DNA of 64,000 nucleotides from Candidatus Dechloromonas phosphoritropha (GTDB taxonomy: Bacteria > Pseudomonadota > Gammaproteobacteria > Burkholderiales > Rhodocyclaceae), in the NCBI GenBank assembly GCA_016722705.1, contig JADKGN010000005.1, positions 186,001 through 250,000 on the forward strand. The letters are read 5' to 3'. Below the pieces are notes generated by a model that was not told the DNA's origin, did no database searches, and saw nothing but the letters and a program-made list of their open reading frames with translations. Position 1 is the first letter of the stretch. Each line of letters opens with the position of its first letter. This document shows positions 7,788 through 16,342 of the stretch, in pieces. A program made the position numbers and the translations under genes.

Positions 7788-10451
7788 ATGACAGTCCGCA
7801 ACCTTGAATTCCTCTTCCGCCCTGCCTCGATGGCGGTGGTCGCCGAACCCGACGAGCCGAGCCGCTACGCCGAGGTGGTCTTGGCCAATCTCGCGGCTGG
7901 CGGATTCAACGGTCCGCTCATGTCGGTCAGCGCAAGGAAACGCTCACTGTTTCACATGGGCGACGATGTCCGCCTCGGCGAATTCGATGTGGTGCCCGAT
8001 CTGGCGATCATTTGTGCGTCGCTGGATCTGGTGCCGTCGATCATCGCTCAACTCGGTGCCCGTGGCACCCGTGCGGTGATCGTTGGGCCGTGGATGTGGC
8101 ACAAGATGAGCATTGATGCGATAGCGAAGGCGCGCCAGGCCATTCTCGAAGCCGCCCAGCCGTATCTGATGCGTATTCTGGGGCCAGGAAGCGGCGGTCT
8201 CGTCGTGCCCGGCAGGGGGCTTAACGCCAGCGCCGCCCCCGTCTCGATCATGCCGGGCAAGATTGCGCTGGTCGCGGAGTCGACGGCCGTCACGGCAGCC
8301 GTGCTTGATCGCGCCTACAGCAAGGGAATCGGCTTTTCGACGGTGCTGCACCTGGGCGCAAGCCTCGATGTCGATCTGGCCGACGTGCTCGACTGGCTGG
8401 CTGCCGACCCAGAAACAAAATCGATCCTGGTGCAGTTCGACGAGGTTTCGGGTGGAGGAAAGTTTATGTCGGCAGCGCGTGCCGCTGCGCGCAACAAGCC
8501 CGTGGTCACCTTCCGTGGTGGCCCGGTCCATGGCAGAAATCAGGGGGGCGGGCCATTTACTGTCGTCGATGTTTACGAAGCGGCCTTGCGTCGCGCCGGC
8601 TGGGTAAGTATCGATACGCTCGGGGATCTGTTCGAAGCCATTGAGGCGATGGCGCGGGTGCGCCCGTTGCGCGGCGAGAGTCTGACGATCCTCGCCAACG
8701 GTCATGGCCTCGGACGGATTGCCGGCGACACCCTGCTACGTTCTGGCGGGCAGTTGGGCAAGCTGCCGTCGGCCACCATCAAGCACCTTGAGGGACTCTT
8801 GCAGACGCGCTCCGCGCTCTCCAATCCGCTGGCACTGCCATTAGACGTTACGGCGACAAACTGGGGAGCGGCAATAACGGCCGTGCTCGCCGACAGTGAC
8901 ACGGAAAATGTCCTGACCGTCTGTTCGCCCTCGCCGTTTGCACAAAGCGCCGAGGTTGCCGCGGCGATCTGCGAGGTGTCCCGGAAAACCGAGCGCAACG
9001 TCTTCACCTGCTGGGTCGGCGGTGCGGCGATGCTGGAGGCGCAAAGAATTGCCGCGGCGCAAGGCGTATTGAGCCATGAGTCGCCGGAAAAGGCGATCGC
9101 GGTCTTTCTCGGTGTCGTCAGTTACCGGCGCAATCGCGAGTTGCTGATGCAGATGCCGCCGTCGCTCGCCGAGGGCTTCTCGCCCGATGCGGAGGCGGCC
9201 CGCAGCGCCGTCAGCGAAGCGATTGCTGCCGGGGCACGGACGCTGTCGGCGCGCCAGGCAAGACGTGTGTTGCAGGCCTACGGAATTGCCGATGGCGAGT
9301 ATGCGTTGGCGGGCAGCATCGCCAAGGCGATCGCCGTCGCCGATGAAATCGGCTATCCGGTTGACCTCTTTCTAATGCTTGCGAATGGAGCGGAGCTTGC
9401 AGAGCGCGTGTCAGGACTTCGTTCACCCGCCGAGATCGGCATCGCGGCGCGTGGTTTGCGCAGCCGTGCGCGGACGCGGCACCCCGGCGACCGCGTCAGC
9501 GGTTACCGGCTGCGACCCAGCGCTGCCCGCAGCGGCGCCCCCGCATTGCGTCTGGGCGTTGCTGACGATCCGGTGTTCGGGCCGGTGATCTTCCTTGGTC
9601 CGGCATCGGTCACAAGCTTCCGCGAAGGCCGCCTGGTCGTCGCGCTGCCGCCGCTCAATCCGGTGCTGGCCGGCGATCTGGTGGCACGCAGCGGCTTTTC
9701 CGAGGCTGTCTCCGAAGACGAGCGGCCGACGCTGCAGGCAGCCGTGAGCAATGCCTTGGTTCGTCTGTCGCAACTGCTGGTGGATATCGATGAAGTGGCC
9801 GGCGTGGAACTCGATCCGGTGCACGTCGAAGGCTCGGGTGTGGTCGTGCTGGAGGCACGCATCAGCATCGAGCAGCGGGAACGTAAGCACGGCTTCCGCC
9901 GCTTCGCGATCCGCCCCTACCCGAAGGAACTGGAGCGGCAAGTCGATTGGGAGAGTCGCAGGCTGCTGATTCGGCCGATTCGACCGGAGGATGAGCCCCT
10001 GCTTGGCGAACTGCTCAATTCCCTTACTATTGAGGATTCACGCATGCGCTTTTTCGACTCGACCAGGAACCTGCCGCGAAGCCGCCTCGCCCGCTTCTCC
10101 CAGATCGACTACGATCGCGAAATGGCGCTGGTGGCCATCGAGCGCGGAAACGACGGCGCCGAGCATGCCTTGGGCGAGGTTCGAGTGGTTGCCGATCCTG
10201 GTAGCAAGTTCGCCGACTTCGCGATCGTTGTCGCCTCGGAGATCAAAGGCAGGGGACTCGGGCAACTGCTGCTGCAGAGCCTGATCAGCTACTGCCGCGG
10301 CCGCGGCATCGCTGGCTTGCGCGGCGAAACGCTGGAAAGTAACCTGCGCATGCAGCGTCTCGCACGGCGCGTCGGCTTCACCGTGACGACCGGATCTGAC
10401 TGCGGCACGATGGACCTTCACCTTGCGCTGAACCCGCACGAAAAGGCATGA
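7788..10451 (+). CDS. Acyl-CoA synthetase (NDP-forming)-like / GNAT fusion, probable protein lysine acetyltransferase
   Basis: An 887-residue fusion of the PatZ/YfiQ/Pka architecture. Residues about 10-110 form a CoA-binding Rossmann domain. Residues about 150-430 are the succinyl-CoA-ligase-like part, residues about 470-690 a degenerate ATP-grasp part, and residues about 725-880 a GNAT acetyltransferase domain beginning LLIRPIRPEDEPLL, with the acetyl-CoA loop SEIKGRGLGQLLLQ. In this family the ligase part senses or binds acetyl-CoA and the GNAT domain acetylates lysines of metabolic enzymes such as acetyl-CoA synthetase. That is known of the family; the substrate here is not visible. The ligase and ATP-grasp parts look degenerate, in line with a regulatory role. 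The GNAT domain and about 30 bases beyond the stop are duplicated at 13701-14301. Confidence 0.85.
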   Translation: MTVRNLEFLFRPASMAVVAEPDEPSRYAEVVLANLAAGGFNGPLMSVSARKRSLFHMGDDVRLGEFDVVPDLAIICASLDLVPSIIAQLGARGTRAVIVGPWMWHKMSIDAIAKARQAILEAAQPYLMRILGPGSGGLVVPGRGLNASAAPVSIMPGKIALVAESTAVTAAVLDRAYSKGIGFSTVLHLGASLDVDLADVLDWLAADPETKSILVQFDEVSGGGKFMSAARAAARNKPVVTFRGGPVHGRNQGGGPFTVVDVYEAALRRAGWVSIDTLGDLFEAIEAMARVRPLRGESLTILANGHGLGRIAGDTLLRSGGQLGKLPSATIKHLEGLLQTRSALSNPLALPLDVTATNWGAAITAVLADSDTENVLTVCSPSPFAQSAEVAAAICEVSRKTERNVFTCWVGGAAMLEAQRIAAAQGVLSHESPEKAIAVFLGVVSYRRNRELLMQMPPSLAEGFSPDAEAARSAVSEAIAAGARTLSARQARRVLQAYGIADGEYALAGSIAKAIAVADEIGYPVDLFLMLANGAELAERVSGLRSPAEIGIAARGLRSRARTRHPGDRVSGYRLRPSAARSGAPALRLGVADDPVFGPVIFLGPASVTSFREGRLVVALPPLNPVLAGDLVARSGFSEAVSEDERPTLQAAVSNALVRLSQLLVDIDEVAGVELDPVHVEGSGVVVLEARISIEQRERKHGFRRFAIRPYPKELERQVDWESRRLLIRPIRPEDEPLLGELLNSLTIEDSRMRFFDSTRNLPRSRLARFSQIDYDREMALVAIERGNDGAEHALGEVRVVADPGSKFADFAIVVASEIKGRGLGQLLLQSLISYCRGRGIAGLRGETLESNLRMQRLARRVGFTVTTGSDCGTMDLHLALNPHEKA

Positions 10452-10484
10452 CGGGTTCCGGGGAAAGTCTGGCGGGCGCGTTCG
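9881..10484 (+). repeat. Direct repeat copy 1 (GNAT domain and 3' flank)
   Basis: This 604-base stretch matches 13701-14301 with only scattered substitutions and one 3-base deletion (GGTAGC versus AGT in the region of 10200). The similarity starts near the GNAT domain boundary and ends about 33 bases after the stop codon. Confidence 0.9.
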
Positions 10485-10933
10485 CAATGACTGATGATGC
10501 CGGCAGGCATGCCACCGCTTTTACCGGGCAGGGAGTGCTTGTCGCCGGCACCATGGCCTGAAGCTCAGGGGCGTCGCCAGCGCCACCAACGAATTCGCCT
10601 ATGCCCCTACGCAGAATTGCGCGGGTTGTCGGAAGTAGCGTGACGACCATCAGCCGCATGCTGGCCACTTTTTGGCCGGCCCAGTCTGTAGGTGTTGGAA
10701 CCCAAAGTCCCGGTCGGGTGCTACGAGCGGTCATTGCCCGGCAGATGCTTTACGACGAGACCGGGAAGCTCGGCTGCATCGTGCGGCCCACTTTCCGCGT
10801 CACCGGCAATCGGCGACCACTCGCGGGCAGGCTTTGTGCAAGAACTTGCCGATGAAAAGATGAACTCGGCCAGCCCATTAGCTGGGCATGCCAAGGCCCA
10901 ACTCTGGGGGGATCTCCACATCTTGGGTGGCAG
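10452..10933. other. Region without a supported gene
   Basis: Open frames here are short and overlap on both strands. A plus-strand frame from 10601 begins with a helix-turn-helix-like run (RRIARVVGSSVTTISRML) that could be a transposase remnant, but it soon loses any resemblance. A 38-residue frame at 10448-10561 follows the acetyltransferase stop and is not recognised. Confidence 0.4.
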
Positions 10934-10983
10934 AAAAAAAACCCGACCCTGCGAAGGGGGCGTTAGTACCTGCGCAGGTCGGG
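10934..10983 (-). terminator. Rho-independent terminator of hcp
   Basis: On the minus strand the arms CCCGACCTGCG (10983-10973) and CGCAGGGTCGGG (10953-10942) pair with one bulge and are followed by a run of eight T. It begins 18 bases after the hcp stop. Confidence 0.85.
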
Positions 10984-11001
10984 CTTACGTGAAAGCGCTC
11001 G

Positions 11002-11478
11002 CTAAACCTTCTGGTTCTTGCGAATATTCCAGCCCGCCTGGACAACCGCGTCGGGTGAGCCATCGGGCTTCTGCGGCGTATACTCAATTTTGTATTCACC
11101 GAAATTGAGGGCGACATTCTCTGTCAGACGATCCTCACCGCCGCTACCGCCGGCAGTTACCGATGAGACGATGACTTCCTTCATCGTCAGTTTGAGGTAC
11201 TCCAGTGGCCTCTCGCCTGCCTTGCGCACCGTGAGCATGGCCTCCTTGTAGTGCTTGCCGTTGCAACACGACAGCATCATGCCGGGCGACGCCTTATCGA
11301 GATACTTCGAAATCGAGATGTCATTGACTGACACCTTGCCTGCCTTGTCGCCGCTTTGGAGCGTACCTGTTCGGCTCATGCCCCAACTCCAAGCCAGCAC
11401 GTCGATCTCATCCTTATGCTTGTCGTCCTGAGATTCGCCTTTGATGTCGTCCAGCTTGAGAAACATGTCAATTGCCAT
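11002..11478 (-). CDS. hcp: Hcp family protein (type VI secretion tube/effector)
   Basis: Hcp hexamers stack to form the inner tube of the type VI secretion system and are secreted. The 158-residue protein starts MAIDMFLKLDDIKGES and contains the VLAWSWGMSRTG stretch and the later LTMKEVIVSSVTAGGSGG and ENVALNFGEYKIEYTPQ stretches typical of the Hcp1 family. A strong AGGAGG lies 5 bases before the ATG and a good terminator follows. No other type VI gene lies nearby, so this is an orphan copy, either used by a system encoded elsewhere or carried as an accessory effector. Confidence 0.92.
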   Translation of the reverse strand: MAIDMFLKLDDIKGESQDDKHKDEIDVLAWSWGMSRTGTLQSGDKAGKVSVNDISISKYLDKASPGMMLSCCNGKHYKEAMLTVRKAGERPLEYLKLTMKEVIVSSVTAGGSGGEDRLTENVALNFGEYKIEYTPQKPDGSPDAVVQAGWNIRKNQKV

Positions 11479-11882
11479 TCTGGCCTCCTGTAATCAGTTC
11501 GATCGAGTCCTGCTCATCGCCAAGCCCGACTTACCCTTGTGCCTTTGCAGAAACGATCGGAGCTTGGGTAAATACTGAACGCAAATTCACTTGACTCAGT
11601 ATATGCCCATCGATCGTTTTCGGTCAATTCTGGTGCGCCAGCGTCCGTGCTGCTCCAGAATCGCCGTGGTCGACAATGCCTGCAGGTTTGGCCACGTGGG
11701 CTTGGTCTTTCGCCTTGGGGAATAACCGGCCAATATCAAGACTTACAGGTTTGCAGTCAGCAGGCCTTTTCTCTCGCCTTCAGACTGACAGGACCCCTGA
11801 CGGTCGGGACGCTGGGCTGGCGATCGTCGGTCCTTGGATCATCCAGTGTTGCTCCAATCGATGCTTGTCGCGGCGCGGGTTC
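11479..11882. other. Intergenic stretch upstream of hcp
   Basis: About 400 bases between the divergently read hcp start and the end of the TPR-methyltransferase. It must hold the hcp promoter. I see no convincing -35/-10 pair or sigma-54 site, and no supported gene. Confidence 0.4.
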
Positions 11883-13265
11883 TCATGACGAGCCCTTCGC
11901 CAGATTCGCCGGAACGGGCTTGCGCGCGGTGACGACCAGTCCTTTGACGGCTGAACCGCCTTCGCGGCGCAACACTGCGGAGTCGATTGCCTCGACGACG
12001 AGAAATGAATCCGAGAGTATCCGCGCTACGTAACCCCGATGGTGGCTGTATCGGCCGTGCGGATTGATGCGGTATCCCTCGGTCGAAGTGTCATCGAAAG
12101 CTTCCTCGACTGTAAAGACGAGCAGCCCATCCGGCCGCAGCGCGCTGGCTGCTGCCATTGACACCGCCTCGAGGCTGCCGAAGTAGACCAGGGTGTCGGC
12201 CGAGACGATCAGGTCGAACGCATTGCTCCGACGACGCAAGTGCGCTGTCAGTTCGTCCTTCACCAGTTCAGCGTAGACACTTCGACTGCGTGCGCGATCC
12301 AGCATGCCCGCCGACAGATCCACCCCGGTCAGATGGCGGACGTAGGGTGCAATCAGCGGGCCACACAGACCCGTTCCACATCCGGCATCGAGACCGTCAA
12401 GCGCGCCGGCAGGGGTGCCGCATGCCCGGGCCACCGCCTCGGCGACCAATTGGGGAGCACAGTAGTCAAGGCGTCCCAGCTTGGCGTCGAAGCTCGCGGC
12501 GAAGCCGTCGAAAGTCAGTTCGACATAGTCGTCCGGTGCGCGCTCGGGCACACCGTGTCCCGAACACGCCGCATACATGTGCTTGGCAATCGGGTTGTCC
12601 GGCTCGTCGACCAGCCAACTGCGAAATACCTCGGCTGCAGCATTGGTCTGACCAAGCGTGTAGTATGCGATGCCGAGCAGTCGCCGAGCCTCGGGGTGGT
12701 GGGGGGTCAGCGTGATCGCCTTGCAATAGTAGGCAACCGCCTCTTTGATCTGTCCTCGCCCGGATAGCAGGTTCCCCATATTATTGTAGGCATCCGGCTG
12801 TTCGGGAGCGAAATCGATTGCCTTCCGGTAAGCTGCGGCGGAGCTGTTGAACTCCCCAAGCGCCCGCAGGGCCGCACCGAGGTTGTTCCAGGCATCCACG
12901 TGATCGGACTGCAACGCGAGCGCCTGGCGATAAGCTTTGGCCGCTTCGACTGCACGTCCACATTCGACCAGCACGTTGCCGAGGTTGTTGTAGCGGTCCG
13001 CTACCCCGGGTTCGAGCGTGATCGAACGCCCAATCAACTCGACCGCATCTTCACTGCATCCACGGTGGTGGAGCAGTATGCCGAGGAAGTGCATCGCATC
13101 GGCGTTGTCGGGGGCAACGTCAAGAATCCTCCGATACAGCTTCTCGGCGTCTTCGTATTCGCCCAAGCGATGAATGTGGATCGCCAGCGCAAGCGCCTCA
13201 GCCACGCCGAGTTGCAAGGGGGCATCTCGTTCCTTCAGAAATTCATCGCGGGAGGATTCGGACAT
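11883..13265 (-). CDS. TPR repeat / class I methyltransferase fusion
   Basis: A 460-residue protein with two halves. Residues about 20-230 are at least five tetratricopeptide repeats, seen in recurring patterns such as DAWNNLGAALRALGEFNSS and DAYNNMGNLLSGRGQIKEA. Residues about 270-450 are an S-adenosylmethionine-dependent methyltransferase with the motif I loop LDAGCGTGLCGPLI and a post-I LTGVDLSAGML. The TPR half presumably binds a protein or other partner to be methylated; the target is not identifiable. Such fusions are common in betaproteobacteria. It is transcribed alone. Confidence 0.85.
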   Translation of the reverse strand: MSESSRDEFLKERDAPLQLGVAEALALAIHIHRLGEYEDAEKLYRRILDVAPDNADAMHFLGILLHHRGCSEDAVELIGRSITLEPGVADRYNNLGNVLVECGRAVEAAKAYRQALALQSDHVDAWNNLGAALRALGEFNSSAAAYRKAIDFAPEQPDAYNNMGNLLSGRGQIKEAVAYYCKAITLTPHHPEARRLLGIAYYTLGQTNAAAEVFRSWLVDEPDNPIAKHMYAACSGHGVPERAPDDYVELTFDGFAASFDAKLGRLDYCAPQLVAEAVARACGTPAGALDGLDAGCGTGLCGPLIAPYVRHLTGVDLSAGMLDRARSRSVYAELVKDELTAHLRRRSNAFDLIVSADTLVYFGSLEAVSMAAASALRPDGLLVFTVEEAFDDTSTEGYRINPHGRYSHHRGYVARILSDSFLVVEAIDSAVLRREGGSAVKGLVVTARKPVPANLAKGSS

Positions 13266-13417
13266 CGCGGATAGCGGGACAGGAAAGCCAACGCCGAGAG
13301 TATATGTTTTCTGTCAATCGACGGAGAAATCCTGGTTGCGCCCGGCGTCTCCCTGGCGAGGGCGCGAAACTGGGCTACGAGGGAAGGGCGTGTCGTGAAC
13401 ACGACATGCCGGCTGCT

Positions 13418-13429
13418 GCGGTCGACCGC
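13418..13429. repeat. 12-bp palindrome GCGGTCGACCGC, copy 2
   Basis: The same 12-bp palindromic core as at 7564-7575, here about 270 bases before the duplicated GNAT domain begins. The surrounding stretch 13266-13536 holds no supported gene. Confidence 0.55.
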
Positions 13430-13536
13430 GTAAAAGATGGAGAATCGAGTATCAGGGCAAAAGCAAGGGCAAGTACGACACCCCGAGCGGTTTGAGTATT
13501 GAGCCTAAAAGTCGCAATTGACCAAGTGCAATCCAG

Positions 13537-14268
13537 TTGCAACTCAGGCAAGCAATGGTTTTGACGTTACAACGGGCAGCCAGACGATGGTTGAGGCGAA
13601 ATTCGAGCGATCAAAGCGCGAAGAAATGCCTTCGTCGTGTATTGCTGTCGAGACAGCCGGGGGGTGGGTATAAGTGCGCAGGGAATCGGAGAGTGCGGGG
13701 ACGCAAGCCCGGCTTCCGCCGCTTCGCGATCCGCCCCTACCCGAAGGAACTGGAACGGCAAGACGATTGGGAGAGTCGCAGGCTCCTGATTCGGCCGATT
13801 CGACCGGAGGATGAGCCCCTGCTTGGCGAACTGCTCAATTCCCTTACTATTGAGGATTCGCGCATGCGCTTTTTCGACTCGACCAGGACCCTGCCGCGGA
13901 GCCGCCTCGCCCGCTTCTCCCAGATCGACTACGATCGCGAAATGGCGCTGGTGGCCATCGAGCGCGGAAACGACCGTGTCGAGCATGCCTTGGGAGAGGT
14001 TCGGGCGGTTGCCGATCCCAGTAAGTTCGCGGACTTCGCGATCGTTGTCGCCTCAGAAATCAAAGGCAGGGGACTCGGGCAACTGCTCCTGCAGAGCCTG
14101 ATCAGCTACTGCTGCGGCCGCGGCATCGGAGAATTGCGCGGTGAAACACTGGACGGCAACCTGCGCATGCAGCGTCTCGCACGACGCCTCGGCTTCACCG
14201 TGACGACCGGATCTGACCGCGGGACGATGGACCTTCGTCTTGTGTTGAACCCGCACGAAAAGGCGTGA
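13537..14268 (+). pseudogene. Duplicated GNAT domain, detached from its synthetase part
   Basis: The frame of up to 243 residues contains a near-identical copy of the GNAT domain of the 7788-10451 fusion, from GFRRFAIRPYPKELERQ to NPHEKA. The similarity starts at 13701. The 54 residues before that have no relation to the fusion protein and start with a TTG lacking a clear ribosome-binding site. The acetyl-CoA loop (SEIKGRGLGQLLLQ) is intact, so a free acetyltransferase could still be made if a start such as a GTG near 13690 is used. I treat it as a partial duplicate that is probably a pseudogene. It is followed directly by remnants of a NUDIX gene. Confidence 0.7.
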
Positions 14269-14301
14269 CGGGTTCCGCGAAAAGTCTGACGGGCAGGTTC
14301 G
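13701..14301 (+). repeat. Direct repeat copy 2 (GNAT domain and 3' flank)
   Basis: Second copy of 9881-10484. The match covers the whole GNAT domain, the stop codon and about 33 bases beyond it, then breaks off where NUDIX-like sequence begins. Confidence 0.9.
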
Positions 14302-14440
14302 ATCCGGGCGAGGCCATCCGCGTCACCTTGTGCCCCCTGCATCTTGCCGGAAAGCAACAACTCGACCACAACGAATTTCTCGAAGTCATTGCGCTTGCGC
14401 CGGAGGTTGCGACGACTGCGGTCTGGAACGGCTCTGAACA
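14269..14440 (+). pseudogene. Remnant of a NUDIX hydrolase gene
   Basis: The frame reads FDPGEAI and later QLDHNEFLEVIALAPE and TAVWNG. These correspond to IDPGEAI, RLDHNEFLEVIELTPA and VAVWDG of the intact NUDIX gene at 7002-7544, with the stretch between them deleted. The catalytic RELLEETG is missing, so this is a non-functional remnant. As after the intact gene, the remnant is followed by a GCGGTCGACCGC palindrome. Confidence 0.8.
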
Positions 14441-14448
14441 TAATTTGG

Positions 14449-14476
14449 CCATTTCCGCGGTCGACCGCGGAAATGG
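14449..14476. repeat. 28-bp perfect palindrome
   Basis: The sequence is its own reverse complement over 28 bases. The centre is CCGCGGTCGACCGCGG (14455-14470), flanked by CCATTT and AAATGG. The same core occurs at 7564 and 13418. It could form a hairpin or cruciform, or bind a dimeric protein. Confidence 0.85.
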
Positions 14477-14597
14477 TTAGAAATCGGTTTTCCGATCGGA
14501 GTTCGAGGGCGTCTATCGATCCTTTGCAGCCATCAGCATTGCTTTGTCATAGGGCAACTTTATAAACCGGCGCGCGTCAAGATAGTTGTCGCCTCGG

Positions 14598-15689
14598 TCA
14601 TGCAGCCAATGGCGGAATAAGCTTGTCTTCCAGATGCGCGTTGGCGATGCAATCGCGATCTGGATTGAGGGTCACTACACCGACCGGCGTCCAATTTCGT
14701 GTCTGACCAGTCCAGCGCGCCGGGTTCAGATCACGCGCTGAGGTATAGACGGCATGTCGGGCCGCGAGAATGGCGAGATCCTCGCCGGCATGGCGCTGGG
14801 CTGGGCTGACATAACGAATGCCACTGTGCCGATGCTCGACGTTGTACCAGTGCACGAAGCTGACTGCCCAGGTCCTGGCGTCGTTGAGCTCGGCAAAGCC
14901 GTTAGCAGGAAACTCAGGGCGGTATTTGGCCGTCCGAAACAGCGATTCCGCGTAAGCATTGTCATCACTGACTCGGGGTCGAGAATACGAGGGCCTGACT
15001 CCCAGCCAGTTGAGCATCGCCAGCACCGTCGTGGCCTTGAGCGTCGAGCCGTTGTCGCCGTGCAGAACAGGCTTGGTCGCGAGTGCGGCAATCCCCTCGG
15101 CGAGCGCCGTACGGCGCACCAGATGCGCGGCATGGTCGGCGTGATCGCTGCCGTGCACCTCCCAGCCGACAATCTTGCGGCTATACAGGTCGAGGATGAG
15201 ATAAAGGTGAAACCAGTGCCCCTTAACCTTGCCTGGCAGATAAGTCATGTCCCAGCACCACACCTGGCGCGGCGTGGTGGCAATGTGCGTGGTCGGCACT
15301 CGCTGTTGCCTGGGCGCCTTGGCCCGTCCTCGGAGGGTGGTTTGACCGTGCTCACGCAGCACTCGGCTGAAGGTGGATTCGCTGGCCAGGTAAATCCCTT
15401 CATCAGCCAGCATCGGCACCATGCGCGCTGGCGGCACGGCCGCAAAGCGTGGCTCGTTGGCCACGGCAAGCACCTGCGTGCGTTCGGCCTCACTGAGCGC
15501 GTGCCTGGGCGTCGGGCGCATGGACAAGGGCCGGCGATCTGCGCAGATGCCGCCCTCAATGGCTTTCCAGCGTTGCAAGGTGCGTAACTCGATGCCGGCT
15601 ACCTCGCAGGCAAGCCTGAGCCGAGCACCGGCGACATGGGCGGTATGGATGTCTTGGGCCAAGGCTTGGCGATCTTCAAGGCCGATCAT
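14598..15689 (-). CDS. IS3-family transposase OrfB (integrase catalytic part)
   Basis: A 363-residue DDE transposase. The catalytic residues are seen in WCWDMTYL, LHGDNGS and SDDNAYAESLFRTAKYRPEFP (the glutamate of AES). An N-terminal helix-turn-helix region (RLACEVAGIELRTLQRWKA) precedes it. Its ATG lies inside the end of orfA, the usual arrangement in which a -1 ribosomal frameshift on an A-rich run yields the fused OrfAB enzyme. This is the intact copy; the second copy at 33-34 kb is frameshifted. Confidence 0.92.
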   Translation of the reverse strand: MIGLEDRQALAQDIHTAHVAGARLRLACEVAGIELRTLQRWKAIEGGICADRRPLSMRPTPRHALSEAERTQVLAVANEPRFAAVPPARMVPMLADEGIYLASESTFSRVLREHGQTTLRGRAKAPRQQRVPTTHIATTPRQVWCWDMTYLPGKVKGHWFHLYLILDLYSRKIVGWEVHGSDHADHAAHLVRRTALAEGIAALATKPVLHGDNGSTLKATTVLAMLNWLGVRPSYSRPRVSDDNAYAESLFRTAKYRPEFPANGFAELNDARTWAVSFVHWYNVEHRHSGIRYVSPAQRHAGEDLAILAARHAVYTSARDLNPARWTGQTRNWTPVGVVTLNPDRDCIANAHLEDKLIPPLAA

Positions 15690-16164
15690 TCGGCATCGCC
15701 TTTGTTGAAGATCGCCGCGACTTTTTTGAGAGAACTAGCAGGGCAGCGGTTTCAGCGAGTGCCCGGTCCTTGCGTAGCAATTCGCGTTCGAGTTCCTTGA
15801 TGCGTTTGCGGTCTTGTCGGGTTGCTTGCGGGCTGGCTCTGACTTCTTCCGGTTCGGCCAACGCTGTCGTGGCGCTGGCCCACCATTTGATCAGCTCGTC
15901 CGGATAAACGCCGTGCTCTCGACACCACGCGCTTTTGCTGGTTTCGTCCAGCGCCGCAGTGACGATCACCGCCTCCAGGCGCGCCGCCACAGTCCATGCC
16001 CGCCCTCGGGCGGGCATGGACTGCGCGTCATCTCGCCAACGCTCAAGGGTTCCCGAACCAATGCCTACTTCACGGGCCACCACATCTATTGCTGCATTTT
16101 CCGGCGCCAACAATCGTGCTACCGCTCTACCTTTGAACTTCTCTGAATACCTTGCCATTTCCAT
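15676..16164 (-). CDS. IS3-family OrfA (helix-turn-helix protein)
   Basis: A 162-residue transposase subunit with an N-terminal helix-turn-helix (FKGRAVARLLAPENAAIDVV, then AREVGIGSGTLERWR) and a leucine-zipper-like coiled coil (RKRIKELERELLRKDRALAE). Compared with copy 2 it has one T fewer in the run at about 15722, so its last residues are read in a different frame (KKSRRSSTKAMPNDRP instead of KKVAAIFNKGEAE). That run is the probable frameshift site, so the change may alter production of the OrfAB fusion. Confidence 0.88.
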   Translation of the reverse strand: MEMARYSEKFKGRAVARLLAPENAAIDVVAREVGIGSGTLERWRDDAQSMPARGRAWTVAARLEAVIVTAALDETSKSAWCREHGVYPDELIKWWASATTALAEPEEVRASPQATRQDRKRIKELERELLRKDRALAETAALLVLSKKSRRSSTKAMPNDRP

Positions 16165-16233
16165 CCTTTGTCGCCGCCCCAGGGGGAGATTCTATCGAGG
16201 CGACAACTATTCTGACGTAGGGGGGTTTTGGCG

Positions 16234-16342
16234 AGTCAAGTCCAAAATCTGCTGTAAATACTCTTCGATCCGATGAATGACGAATGGTTTTCAGCTAGCG
16301 AGGGCAACAACGTTGTTGCCCTCGCTAGCTGCGGCGCGGGAA
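16234..16342. repeat. Terminal fragment of the IS256-type element
   Basis: These 109 bases match 39848-39956, the left end of the intact IS256-type element, including its terminal repeat (GTCCAAAATCTGCTGTAAAT) and the palindromic CTAGCGAGGGCAACAACGTT region. Only this end is present. It breaks off directly into another transposase fragment. Confidence 0.9.

Larger units (their letters stand above)
14568..16225 (-). mobile_element. IS3-family insertion sequence, copy 1
   Basis: This region is shared almost base for base with 33280-34940. Imperfect terminal inverted repeats are visible: GCGTCAAGATAGTTGTCGCC at the left and, read on the other strand from the right, CGTCAGAATAGTTGTCGCC. It holds the two overlapping frames orfA and orfB on the minus strand. 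It is 3 bases shorter than copy 2. Confidence 0.9.

Noticed and set aside
14754..15587. 277-residue open frame opposite IS3 orfB (twin at 33466-34299)
   Set aside because: Antisense to a clear DDE transposase and duplicated only with the element.
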